NCBI RefSeq assembly: GCF_001039355.2
Contig: NW_019774425.1
Location: 258,543-322,542 of the forward strand
Length of the DNA: 64,000 nucleotides
Direction of reading: 5' to 3'
DNA from: Lingula anatina
Taxonomy: Eukaryota; Brachiopoda; Lingulata; Lingulida; Lingulidae
Part shown: positions 45,501-57,000 of the stretch, one piece after another
Position numbering within the stretch: position 1 is the first letter of the stretch
How the letters are laid out: the number at the start of each line of letters is the position of its first letter
Notes under the pieces: model-generated
The model's database searches: none
The model's input: only the letters and a program-made list of their open reading frames with translations
Told to the model about the DNA's origin: nothing
Program-made: the position numbers and the translations under genes

Positions 45501-48500
45501 GTGCTGCTTACCCCTAAATTAAAAGTGCAGTGCAATTTCCTTCCAAAGAACACCTTTGAAAAGTACATATTTGTCTAGTGAGGTGATGCCATGGAGCTGG
45601 TGTCTTGTACTTGATTCTCCCTCCACTTCCCATCCCCCCCTGGACCTCTCCAGAGGACTAACAGTACAGCACAGGAGATGCATAGATCTGATTACAGAGA
45701 CACTCACAGTAAATCCTATTTTGAAAATCAATCCCTATCATACACCAGTGTATTTTGTAAGGCACACATTTGGCTTCAGTCCAGATTTCAGATTGCAAGG
45801 TTCCCTAAGGAAGGGTAGTCATTATGAAGAGAAGAAAATATGGAAAGGAAAAGGGTGATAGAAAAGCCGGTGCACTTGGCATAGGTGAACTTGTGTAGGT
45901 TGGAAATTATTATGTATTCTTGGTGTTGATTTAAGTAACATTAGAGCTTGAGATGGGAGAGGTGATAATGACAATGTGAAGCTGCATACCAAATGAAATG
46001 ACAAAGAGAACTTGACGAGATATTCTTTTTAAAAAACTTAGGCCAGGTTCATTGGCAGTTTAAACTTAATCATCGTCCCTTGAGGACTGAGATGGAAAGC
46101 TCACTTGCAGCAGAAGGTCTGGCCAATTGTCTTAATGAACTGAAATCAGATATTTTTTCTTCTGCATCATTTATATATGACAAACTGCACCCAGATGGTC
46201 GGTGTCACAGAAAGGGATGATCAGCAGTATACTGTGGCATGGCTTTAAGCTTCTTGGTAAGATTTTCTTGCAAAGTTTAATGAATAAAAATCTTCTAATT
46301 TCCTGAGAAAGAGTCTATCAACAACTGGGATCAATAGTTATGTCAGTGAGCTGAAGAGGTCGGGGCCTTTGGAGGAAAGAAGGTGATAATTGAAGAATCT
46401 TAAAGCCAAGGGTTACTTAACTTTTAACCCTTCTGGGGAAACTAAACCAGCACAGTGGTTAGTTTTTCCAATCTTCCATCTAAACCTGCAAAAGCCATTT
46501 AGGCGATTGACACTGTGAACTCTCCATTGCTCCATTCCCCTTTCAATTACTCCAGTGATTTCCAAGGTCTCTCATGGCCAGTTGTTCCTCATAGATTTAA
46601 GTCTGAGCTATAGGTGTCATCGTTTTAGACAGGTAGAGGTCGACCGTCTGACTTATTTTGCCCCTGTTTAACATACTTGGCAAAATTGACATAGGCTAGC
46701 TCTGTCTGTGCCCTGCATATATTTTTTCCAAAGAAGGAATGGCAATGGATTAATGCCTAAAGTATATTGGCAGGCATCTTTTTGTAAGTGACAGTTAAGA
46801 TATATAGCTTAGCATAACCTGTTAGCTGAGCTGAGTTGATTTATAGACTGCTAAAAATATTTCAGAGAATTGAGAAGGTGTAAATTGTTTGGATAAATGT
46901 ATTTGGATTATGTCCCCTGTTTTGGATATAAATAAAGATATATTAAGCAATTAACCTTTAAATTGAATTTTGTCATGCGTAAATCATTTGGATGTCAAGA
47001 GTAACAATAAAATGTATTTTGTTTGTATGAGGTATTCTCTATAATTGAAAAAACTTTGAGATTACGGTGGGAATATTATCTGCCTCATAATAAAGTTTGA
47101 TATCGTAATACTCCTTAAACTCATTGGTATTCTAAGAAGACTAGATAAAGTCTGGAATATTGTCTTGTAACTGGGTCTGATGACCTATTAATTATGGGTT
47201 GAACTTTTTTTCTCCCATCCTTTCCTCTTTCGCTTGTCACGAATAGGGTACAATTAATAAGTATGGATTTCATAAATGTTCCTAGCATATCATCATTAAN
47301 NNTTTGCTGTTTTGGCGCCAAATAGTAACATCCGGGTCTCAGCCGTAGTACTTCATTCATAGTAAACCGCGAGACTTAGCGAGAAATTGCGCGTTCTGAA
47401 GCCGTACTGTGAGGTGGTAGCTGAGTATTTAAGACGAGTCGTCTTTTATTATTTAATGGAACTTAAAAACGGTATTAGGTAGCTTCATTTTCTGAACGGT
47501 TTTGGATACGATATACCTTGATGGGGAAATTGGTGAGATTTTCAGGAAAATTCATTTTCGTGCTATTTTAAGGGTTTAACGCGCTGAGACTGTCTTTAAT
47601 TGTATTGGCGAATTTGCAAGAAGTGTAATTTTCCAGCAAGTTCTTCTCTTTCAATTTTTTTCAATCTTATAACACTGGAAATTGGTAATTACTTAGATTA
47701 GAAAAGAAAGAATAGTTGGGGGGGGTGTGAGAAATGTTTAAAGTTTCATTTTGAAATAGCTAGCAAAGTCAAGCAGATAATTTCATTCGTTGTCAAGTTT
47801 CGATGTAAAGATCTCATGTGTCATGAACATTGACTGGTTTCATGTCCTCTATGAAGTTTTCCTGTTCGTGCAGCAGCCCTATAGACTCCTGATCAGCATT
47901 ACCTTATGAAACATTTTCTCTTCTCAAAGGCCATCAGCCTCAGATCCTGCTGGGGCTTTGGATTACATTTATGGGAAAGTTGTTTATTAGAACTGGTTTT
48001 TGCACCAGTGACAATGGACACTTGGGCAGCATTTTAGCCTTCTTTGATTAAGTCCAAATTGAAGTCCACAGTGCAATGGCCAGCATTTGTCAGGGATTTA
48101 ATGAGAAAAAAAACATGATGAATTACAGTTCTGTGTGGAAGGCACGGAATTGTTGTGCATGGACATACAGTGTTTTTACAATGGTTTTGAAAACTATGGT
48201 CGTTTATAAATGAAATAACAAAAATATGATTATATTTTGTAGCTCTTTTTGAATTTCAAAGCTGTAAGCTGATACATGAAAACTGCCCATCTCCTCTCCC
48301 AGTGATCCCCCCCCCCCCCCCCCCCCCCAAATAAAAGAAAAGGATACTACTTGTTTTAGTTGAGTCTTGTATAGAATCTAAATTTACATCTCGTAAGCAA
48401 ATTCCATGAACTCTCTGCTAACAAGCATAAAACACACCTGTTTTGAGAGAGGAATTGCATAATGTCTTCATTATTAAGTACAAAGGGGTTAAAAATATGG

Positions 48501-51500
48501 TCATCCAAGGGCAGCCTGGGCCAAGTGTTATTTGTACTGACTCATGCTGTCAGTGGATGGTCAATAGAAAATTATATCATGTTAGTTAATTCTTGAGGCC
48601 AAAAATAATGCCTGATTACATTTTGTTTGCCCTCTTCATTGATTATCATTCAAGAAAAAAGCAGCCTTACATTGGCAAATGGCATGGGTTATAACTTCAT
48701 TCATTACTGTTTGAAAGCAGGGATTCGGTGGACTCATTATTGAGCAAATGTCGACCAAACTTGACAGATGCACAAAGATGCATAATAGCTGGTGTATAAA
48801 AAGGTTATGCCATTTTTTGATTTCCTATATTTGGGATGTTTTTCTTAGTTGACTTTATTATTACTTTCCCATTTAGGCGCCTCGAGTCTAGATGTTGAAT
48901 GGAAAGACAGAAAAGAAATATTGAATAACAGATGGATGGACTGCTGAAAAACATTGTTATCATGATAATAGCATTGCTGTAAATGAAAATATATACAAAC
49001 ATAGGCCGCGCAGTTGAAATGTGTTAAAATGTTATGTCTTTAACGGCCTTAGTGGTTTCAAAACCCAATAATTTCTGGCAATTGCTTAATGGGATTTGGA
49101 TAAATAGCTTCTCTTTTAAATTGTATGAACAGCGTATTGGAATAGAGGGCCCCACATTAACCACACAGCCTGTTGCTAGGAGTCTTGCTTTGGTGTACTG
49201 TTTACTGGGGACTTTGTAATGGTCCTAGGTTCATTTGCCTTGTGTTCTACCTTGACTATATCAGACTACATTACCAGTTGCTAAGCACAGGAATTTACAT
49301 AGTAAACTGTGTTCCCTCTGGAGAAATTTATCCACACTCAGATAATAGAATCAATACTGCCCATAATTTTTGGCAATCATTTGTTACATGGAGAATTATG
49401 AAAAATGTGGAAAGTATTGGGGATTGAGATTAGACTGTGAACACAAAGGCTGATAACACGTTTTTGGTATTTACGAAAATATTTTTCGAAGAGAGCTTGA
49501 TTGTGTGTGCAAACCCAGCCCAGTCAGTTTACAAGTTATCATTTGATCAAACTTCCAGGCTTGACAGCTGCTTGTTTTGTAGGTGTGCCAATTGTCAACT
49601 GCTTAAGGCACTTTTTGATAGCCCCTCATAATAAAAAACCTAAGGCAAAATGGCATTTGTCCCATTATTGATGAGAGATGGTTAAGAAAACACTGGAGCC
49701 AACTAGTTATGAGCTAGATAGGGGTGGGGGATGATAGGTTTATAGACCCGTAAGAAACCATCTATCAAATGCATTTTATCTATGTGCAAAGAATCATTAT
49801 AAGCTGACACAAAAAAAAAACATCAGGTAGCTATGAGCTAAATGAAATAAGTTTGATGAGTGATAAAATTAAAATATATGGAAGAAATAATTTGCACATC
49901 ATTTTGAATGTGTGTGCTGGTTGATTTAATCACTAAACACCAGAGAAATATATGTGAAAGAATATTACATAACTGGTGGCAATCCTGCCCTACATGTCAC
50001 CAGATATATGTTTATTTGTTAAAGGCATGACAGGCAATAAAATCCATAAGCTATAAGGGTGCATGTAGTTATACTTGGCAGTGTTGTACACTCACATAGC
50101 TCAATATAAATGAACATTTTGTTTACTCTGTCTGATCCTCTACTGTCACCGTGAGCAAAGGAATGTTGACATACTCTTTGACATGACACACACATGATTG
50201 CTTTCTCATTAGTACTGATAAAATTCTGCTTTGCATGCAGATGGTCTACTGTTATAAGTGGTTGTCAGCCATGTGCATTCTTGATTAACTTTCCTTACTG
50301 TAAGTTACTGTTATGACACACATGGCACCCAATCATTTATATGTAGTTCCTGCTCCTTTGTGTAGAAGTGATAACTAAATTGTATGCAAATACATCCCAA
50401 ATCTCTGGCATGATGCACAAATCTAAGTGTAAATCACTTAATGTGATGCAAGTTTTGTTAATAATAGGAGCAGCTAAGCATACATGTCATCTGTCTGCTT
50501 TCTCAAGACAGTCTTTCTTGACCTTTTTTTCCTCACACACCAGAGAATTGAAAACAAGAGGAAATGGAAATGCTGCATTTTGAACAGCAGATGACACTCA
50601 CAACAAAAGAAAATGTTTTTGAAAAAAAAGAAGGTATAATTTTCAATAAGTCTTTTTTATGCCTTTTCTTCTTTATGCTGCATTTAAAGTGAGATTGGTT
50701 ATTTAAGAAATAAAGTCTGTTTACACTTGTCTCTGATGCTTGGTTTTTACCAAAAACATTCCCACTTGACATAGTGCCTGGATTTTATAATTTACTTGGC
50801 ATTATTCAAGTAAAACTCCCTGTAGACGGCCATAACAAAGAATGGTGTAGTATGGATTGATGTAATTGGTTTCTAGCAGAGTGTGTCTGTGTAAAACCAA
50901 TACCATTTGCAGAGAAAATGGGAATAGATTTACCGTATGCCAACCACTTTATTTAGTACTATCAAGTCCTGCAAATGAAGTAAGTAGGATATGGGAATGA
51001 TAATCAAGATTTACTCTGCTCTCAGTTGCTATGTGCAAATCTTTGTTATGTAATACATTGTTATTGATCAGGAAAATCAAATTTTAGATCATATACAGCT
51101 CCTAACTTCCACAATATGTCTACTAGGGACAAAAGGAAAAAAAATGAGCCTTCTGAGCCAGCTGCAGTGCTCTGTGTCCTTGTTAGTTATATGACAGAAT
51201 TAAATGCCAGGCTTTGATTTTAGACAGATGATAATCTAATTGAAAAAAAAAACAAGTTTTTATTGAAGGTTTAATGACTTGTTAATAATCAGCGTTCTAA
51301 AAATTCACAAGGATTATAAAGTTTCGAGCATATATGTGTGCTTGAAGATATTTGATTGCAAAATTGGAAAGAATTTCGGTGGCATTTTTGTTCCTATAAG
51401 TATGAGGCAATATCAGGTCTGGGATGTGCCATTTTTGGAAAACAATTGTTTTCTTGATTATGTGTGCATGCTCTACTGCCTGGTGCAAGTGTATTTTTTT

Positions 51501-52879
51501 AAGAATCCATCTGTTTCAAAATCATAGGAACCTCTTTTCCTGCCTCTGTTTAACTGACCCACACCAAGTGGCCTCTGCATCATCATTGGTATTTTCAGTG
51601 AATTGATTTTGAGACTGCTCTGGGAGTATTGGTTTCTAATTGTTTTTCACAGCAGATTGATGGCAGTCTTGAGATGAACGACAACTTGGGGCCCAAGCAG
51701 TTAGGAAGAGAAAGGCAAGGGAAATTACTTGAGGAGAAAATGAAATATAAAGTGGCTATTGTCATTCTCGCTTTCTCCTAAGATATCTTTGGCTGATTGT
51801 GTTTGCCATTTGCTTGTCTGTTTCTACATAAAAGCCTTCATTCATACTTTTCAATATCAGTCAGACAATTCAAAGAACAGTTTGGCTAACTAGCCACTAG
51901 ACATAAAAAAAAACCCTGTGGGTATATTATATTTTTAAAAAATATTTCACACAAGCCTCATTCAGACTGTGTTTACATTTGCAGAACCATGTTCTGTGTA
52001 TTTGTACATCATGCACAGCTGTACATATTGTGTGTGAGTCATTTTATTTCCTGCTATTGAGATTTCGCAGTGAAAAGGGGATCTGGGGGAGGGGGGGTTA
52101 CCACTGGTCAGTTTCCACTTGTTTGGTGCAGTCACATGGGTCTATCTAGGCAAGCTGTAGCTTGTAGCATGATGTAACTCTGCCATACATATGTCCAAAG
52201 TGAATAAAACACTGCCCTGGTATGTTTAGGTGTGTCATTCGTGGTCTTTTCCCCCACCACCTGTAATAGCCTTATAATGAGACCACTAATGGCAAGTATT
52301 TTGAGAAAGTGGCAAAGTAAATTGGATTCTCCATTTCCTGTTTGGTCACACTTATGATGCAACCACTCTTGATAATACATAATGAGGAAATATATGAAGT
52401 ACTTTTGTTTCCAATATTTTTGCGTTTTTTTATGTGAACTGAAAAGAAAATTACATCTATGATATAATTTTGAGATATGGTGAGAGACTGGTCAATTTAA
52501 CAAATGGTTCTCTCAGGTGCATATCTTAATAGGTATTGTTGTACTTGGACATTTGCAACTGTGATAGCCTCCTTAAAGAACTGTCCAGGGTATGAAAGCA
52601 ATGAATTATGGAGAGAAAATATATTTCCTGTTTGTTGTGATAGGTTATGGTATTTTAGAGACTTAATATCTATGTCCATGTATGTGCTGTGAAAGAAAAT
52701 AATAGAAATCTTGATTTATAAAATGAATCTTTTTTTTTTTTTAGTTGCCTAACCCTGTGAGTTCTGCAAATAATGTAACCATCATCATAATAAGACTTGT
52801 ATATTCCTTTTTTCAGAAACCCCTGATGCGAAAGCACTGTGCACATGGCCTAGGAAGGGCAAGGATTGTCAAAATACGG
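33533..52879 (+). CDS. fam53: FAM53/Simplet-like gene, 5' and middle part
   Basis: Coding starts at ATG 33633 and runs through exons 33633-33707, 34416-34485, 35090-35649 and 52817-52879, all in frame, with a second copy of exons 2 and 3 at 37698-37767 and 38362-38921. Using one copy, 256 codons are visible. The N-terminus (MEMLRLLTQKLRSQSLNEV) matches the FAM53 start (hydrophobic residues, then KL-SQSLDDL). The end of the large exon carries the family hallmark QRRPSLDFEKMQQ, followed by KP. In fish, FAM53B/Simplet promotes nuclear entry of beta-catenin; the role here is inferred. Most of the protein is Ser-rich and basic with SP sites. The conserved C-terminus is not in this window, or not found. 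Confidence 0.68.
33633..33707 (+). CDS. fam53: FAM53-like exon 1 coding part
   Basis: 25 codons from ATG to CAG|GTAAGA, phase 0. MEMLRLLTQKLRSQSLNEVQ is followed by PFQPQ. The exon probably begins at 33533 after a TTCTCAG acceptor, with about 100 bases of 5' UTR. A second in-frame ATG is two codons on. The longer frame opened at 33485 was not used because it runs into a stop on joining exon 2. Confidence 0.68.
34416..34485 (+). CDS. fam53: FAM53-like exon 2 (acidic)
   Basis: Acceptor TATTGCAG, 23 codons plus one base, donor GTAAGT. Encodes DEDDHDSGTESDTEINELEE then IAQ, very acidic. Joined to exon 3 it gives IAQ-N-MENSLL. Confidence 0.75.
35090..35649 (+). CDS. fam53: FAM53-like exon 3 (large Ser-rich exon)
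   Basis: Acceptor TGTCTTTCAG, two bases completing an Asn codon, then 186 codons to CAGCAG|GTAACG. Features in order are SSSSS runs, RKWSQVRRHSFGDSSGSSDD (basic plus phospho-Ser site, similar in place to the KRHCRSLSEP block of vertebrate FAM53), SPPKGVTRLTRSPPPKLF, SPRKRHRYTSS (basic, possible nuclear localisation signal), and IQRRPSLDFEKMQQ, the most diagnostic FAM53 motif. Confidence 0.8.
35650..36920. other. FAM53-like intron, no further coding seen
   Basis: AT-rich intron sequence, repeated with small changes at 38922-40330. A G-run lies near 36298-36308. Confidence 0.5.
37483..37483. other. Single-N contig join inside the FAM53-like gene
   Basis: The right contig restarts at GCTATCAATACAGTAGTAGG, sequence already present at 34202. 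The left contig's last bases (GAAAACACTATATA) correspond to 40874-40888, where the right contig continues into unique sequence. Confidence 0.92.
37698..37767 (+). CDS. fam53: Second copy of FAM53-like exon 2
   Basis: Same 23 codons as 34416-34485 with one silent change (GAT to GAC in the first codon). Same splice sites. Confidence 0.7.
38362..38921 (+). CDS. fam53: Second copy of FAM53-like exon 3
   Basis: Encodes the same 186 residues as 35090-35649. The few nucleotide differences seen in the exon are silent, while changes resume immediately past the donor. Best explained as the second allele; a real in-frame tandem exon duplication (both ends phase 0, 210 residues) is the alternative. Confidence 0.72.
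39063..39197. mobile_element. 135-bp MITE with 30-bp terminal inverted repeats, present in one copy only
   Basis: Left end GGCTTCATTCACATGGAAAG, then TCTATTTTCT, pairs with the right end (39168-39197) as reverse complement with one mismatch in 30. It is flanked by AAA on both sides (39060-39062, 39198-39200). The other copy of this region has an intact empty site (GAGACAAATATAAC near 35785) with a single AAA. Non-autonomous, no coding. The GG(C)...TTCACA ends and 3-bp duplication are compatible with a PIF/Harbinger-like family, tentatively. Confidence 0.9.
40889..47299. other. FAM53-like intron 3, left part, no coding exon supported
   Basis: About 6.4 kb of moderately complex, mostly non-repetitive sequence. 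Stretches such as 41730-42370 and 43900-44380 are less AT-rich and look more constrained than typical intron, so enhancers are possible, but no specific element can be proven by eye. Confidence 0.4.
47300..47302. other. Assembly gap (NNN)
   Basis: Three unresolved bases. Unlike the single-N joins, the flanks are not obviously duplicated. Confidence 0.9.
47303..47480. promoter_or_regulatory. CpG-rich island with palindromic E2F-type site
   Basis: Directly right of the gap, TTTTGGCGCCAAAT contains a perfect 12-bp palindrome TTTGGCGCCAAA, an E2F-like consensus. The next 150 bases hold many CpGs (ATCCGGG, ACCGCGAG, TTGCGCGTTC, AGACGAGTCG) in an otherwise CpG-poor intron. It could be an alternative promoter or a transposon terminus; no coding start is assigned. 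Confidence 0.35.
47481..52816. other. FAM53-like intron 3, right part
   Basis: Non-repetitive AT-rich sequence with a C22 homopolymer at 48307-48328. No exon supported. Confidence 0.45.
48307..48328. repeat. Poly-C tract
   Basis: Twenty-two consecutive C, followed by AAATAAAAG. Confidence 0.95.
52817..52879 (+). CDS. fam53: Candidate FAM53-like exon 4
   Basis: Acceptor TCCTTTTTTCAG, 21 codons KPLMRKHCAHGLGRARIVKI plus R, donor GTAAGA, phase 0 at both ends, so it continues the QRRPSLDFEKMQQ reading frame. Vertebrate FAM53 also has a KP-type continuation after the RPSLDF-KM-Q motif. The exon is short and sits 13.9 kb downstream, so its membership is probable, not proven. Confidence 0.55.
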
Positions 52880-53744
52880 GTAAGATAATCACTGCTCTTA
52901 CTGTGTTATAATTGACAGACTGACAGAAGCTTCTCTAAGGTACAAAGAATATGGAAGATGTTGAAACCCTAGAGCATTCACTTCAAACTCATTTCTTAAT
53001 AATATTCTTGAAGGCTGGCATGATTATTGACTGAGAAAGCTCTTCTGGGTTTGCCCATTACATGCATGGGCACAGCAACTCAAAGGGGTCGCTATTTGGT
53101 TCGAGCCTCATATCCGAAACATCACGTTGGGCTCGTGGCAATCTGTGCTGTAATCATAACGGCACAGCAGCACTTATTGAAACCTTTCAAATAGAAATGA
53201 CAAGACGTCTCCCGTTATCTTTTGTTGGATATGCATGCCCTGTGCTCCAGAACACACACATCATACAGAAGGACTGCTTAGAAATTATTCTCTACCTGTG
53301 ATGGGGACATTAGATATGCATTTTTATCCTGATAGGACCAATAATTTTCGCTTTAGTCATTCTTCACATTTCCACAGGCTTAAGTTTGCACAATCCCCAA
53401 CAGCCATTAAAAGTGAATTGCTTGTTAAGGGAGCTGTAGATCGCCATTTATAAAGCGAGGCAAAGCTCCTTCCTCCTGTGATAATTTAACTCTAAGCTTT
53501 ACTCTGTTTTTATTCTCTTCTTCTGGGGATTTAGAAAATGTTTTCAAATTCCATGGCTTTGTTGTACCTTTGGCAATTGTTAAAGCAGTGAGTGTTTTCA
53601 GGAGATGGTTAAGGGTTTGTTATTATGGCTCATAAGATCCCTTAATGCCTATGGGCTACCAAGACCTGCTTAACTTTTAAAGGAAAAGGAAGTACTATTT
53701 TGTACTAAAGTTATGCTATAGTTTTGTGATTGATCCTCAAAGAA

Positions 53745-54078
53745 ACGGGTGAACTTCTATCCCGAAGGTTCGATATTTTGAAGGTCCGGAGTTCCAAAGG
53801 TTTGCTATTCCAAAGGTACAGATAGAATGTAAAGATAGTACAAAGATAACAAAATTTCGCAGGAGTGAACACTGACCTCCGTGGACATGTACAGAAAACA
53901 AAATGGCTTCTTTGACATGGAGGTCATGCTCACCCCAGTTACGCAACTAATTCAATTCCTGAAGCAAACCTATCGAACCTTTGGAATAAAAAACTTTTTT
54001 TTTCTTCAGAATAGCGGTCAATTTTAGATCAAGGCTCCTTAAGTTTTCTGAATAGTGAACCTTCAGAACATTGAGTTG
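53745..54078. mobile_element. Palindromic repeat with GAAGGTTCG-type subterminal motifs, copy 1
   Basis: The left part has direct units (CCCGAAGGTTCGATATT, CCAAAGGTTTGCTATTCC, AAAGGTAC). The right part carries the reverse complement (ATCGAACCTTTGGAATA, AATAGTGAACCTTCAGAA). The ~330-bp unit folds on itself and has no coding capacity. Confidence 0.55.
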
Positions 54079-57000
54079 ATCCCATAGAAATTATGACTCC
54101 AAGCTGCTATATTGAAAATATTTTTACTGCATAACTTGGTGGAGATAGATGGCAATCAATTTCTGTCATAGTACTAACAAAAAAAATTTAAACTTGATTC
54201 AGAAAGCAACTTTACATGCAGTGTTTTCAACAAATGGAAAATGCAAAATACATGATGGGCATTAACGAAAAGGCATTGAAAATGTTGTCAGAATGTGTTT
54301 TAATGGAATTTTTTGTGTTCGGAAGCTTTGAAGGTGTGATCAGTTTTGAATCAATAAGCATTTGAACATGTGGAACTCAACAAGCTTAGTCATAAGTAAA
54401 GGAAACACACAAGTATTTGAAAAAAAAAAAAAGCATTGATGATACTTAAAGCCCCCTTTACACTAGATGACATCCTTTCCACATCCCATAGTACGGCCCT
54501 GGCCCCGTTTGAGAGTAAAATAAATAATAATTCTTAATATGCTGACAACTGGCCAATCGTGAAGCATTCATTCTGCAACCAAAGCGATGCTTGTACCTCC
54601 TTTCTACCAACACAGCGGTGCCAGTATCATGGTCGCACAAAGGACGCAAAAAGGTGGTTTAAGTTAATCATGGTCCACTTGTAAACAGTTGTCATATGTT
54701 TTATACCTTCAATACATGATATGGCTAGGATATAATAAAAGCAATTATGCATGCATGAAGGAACAGCAAAATAGTGTCCATGTTATACTAAACAAGGGAA
54801 GGTGGAAGCTAAAGCTGGTTAATGGTTTTGAAGGAAATGGCTTCAGCTTACCTGTGCCGTTGAGTCTAAGTCCTGCTGAGGTTTTGTGCCATAACTCATA
54901 TGTTATGTAAAAGAAAATGTGAAGAGGGCCTATTATCCTACCATTCTTGTAGAAATGTTCTGAAAATGATTTGATGCACACAAAAAGAATTGTGCATTTT
55001 ATGAATTCCTTTTCACCTCTGATGTAAAGATTGATAAAATAGATTTCATAAAGATAGAGAATAGATTATAGCAAAAACTTTTATTTTTTGCTTATAGCTT
55101 GGGACTAAATATACATATCCATAATCCTTGTATAGCATTATTGGTTATTGCTTTTGATACTTACTGAATTATTTTAATCACAGATTCACTAGTCCTTGTT
55201 TTAATGAAGAAACAAATGAGTGTTTACCCTAAGGACATGTAAACGAAAAATAGGGATTGAAGTAATGCTTTGGGACCTTTTCTATGAAAAACCAGTTGAG
55301 TGGTGATTCCACCCAGAAGTTAGTTAGAATTTGAGTGGTTCTTTAGCTATCCCTTTGGACTCCAATGTTTGTTCTCAGGTGATTGAATGTCATACCAGTA
55401 ATGCATTTCTAAAGAGGATGTTGCATGTATTTGATCAATGCTGTTTTTTGAAGTGCAACTGGACATGGCAGTATAATTTAACATGCCTTGTTTTACCTGC
55501 TTTCCACACGCAGGGTTTGACAAATCTACGATCTGGTTGCCTATAGGGAGCAAGGCAGACGGGGAAATTGATGCTGAAATTGCATGCATCTACCTTGGAA
55601 CTTCCTGATTTCTGAATTGAATGACAGGTTGACTGATCTAAATGTTTTGTTTAATAGGATTGGGTGTGCCCATGTTTTTTTCTACATTTCATGAGATCTA
55701 TGCATTCAATCACTTCCTCAAAATTTTACCAACACGGCACCTGTTTGCAGGGACTGAAAATTTCAATCTTGTATATTCAAATTTGTCGTAAAATGTCTGT
55801 ATGTAATCTATTACAAAAGTTAAGAATGTTGAAGAAAAAAGGATTTTGTTTTTAATAGTATAGCTTTCCTTTTTATTTTCCTTTAAAAGTTGTGTTCTCT
55901 TTCAACATTAACCTGAACTAATTCACTTCACTGGTAATGTTGAATGGAATCATTTGTCATCCTTCCAGAAAATAATTTTGTGAATCTATTTGGTAAAGTG
56001 TATTCTTGGAACATTGTATTCCAAGCTATTTGACCTTTGTTAAGATCGGGAAGGGAGTGTTTGAAACTCACTTGACATTTCCCCAGAAAATAAAAGAAAT
56101 TGGCTCAGAAATTGTTTTCAGGAACTAAAGAAGATTTAACCTAAACCCAAGCTATTAGCAATTTTCTTCCAGTATAAACACCTTTCGGTGATGAGTGGCT
56201 TGCCTTAGTGAAATAAAGTAAGTGCCATTCACATTAAGGAATGAATTTAGTGGTAAAAGTGATAAAATGTAAATGCCAATTGACTAGAAGGCAGCAATAT
56301 TGTTAAGCTATCAGTTTTGTTTGGTTACCATACCATTTCATTGGCCAAGATTTTATTCATCTTAGGGTTAAGAAACACTTTTCCAAGCAAGAGACCTCCT
56401 GATCTGAAGTTTACGTATGAAATTAGTTATCTCGAATTGCCAAAACTATTTTTTCTCATTTCTTAATTATCCCTTCCATGCTTAGCTTTCAGGCAATTTC
56501 ATTGTAAATGGTTATACATGTATATTTAAATTAATACATCTGTATATCTTGTGAGCCATAAGGCCTTGCCTGGGAAGTCATGCAAGCTGAGAATGCTCAA
56601 GTACGCTTCAGATAAGGTGACTAATGAGAAGCCCTGGGTCTGTGTGGATGTTAGTACTTATACCCCAAGCAAAGGCCAAGAATACAAAATGAAAAGTCCT
56701 TGGAGCGATATTTAATTGACTTGGAAATGGCGCAAAGTTTAATCAGCACTTGGTCAGCATGAAGTGGGACCAGGGGTGTTAGCAAGTGAAAGTGGCTGCC
56801 TGCCGAGTGTTAGGAGCTAGTCTGCCATCAAATCAGTAATGAAGTTTGTCAAGCTCAGGGCTAGTAAAGTGGCCGCAGTATTTGTTCAAGGGGAGAAGGT
56901 CCTCATTTATTTTCCCCAGAACAAATGCTTGGCTTGGCACAACATTTTTGTTGGCACATTGGGGCAGTGAGCCATCTTTTTTACCCAAAAACCTTCTAAG

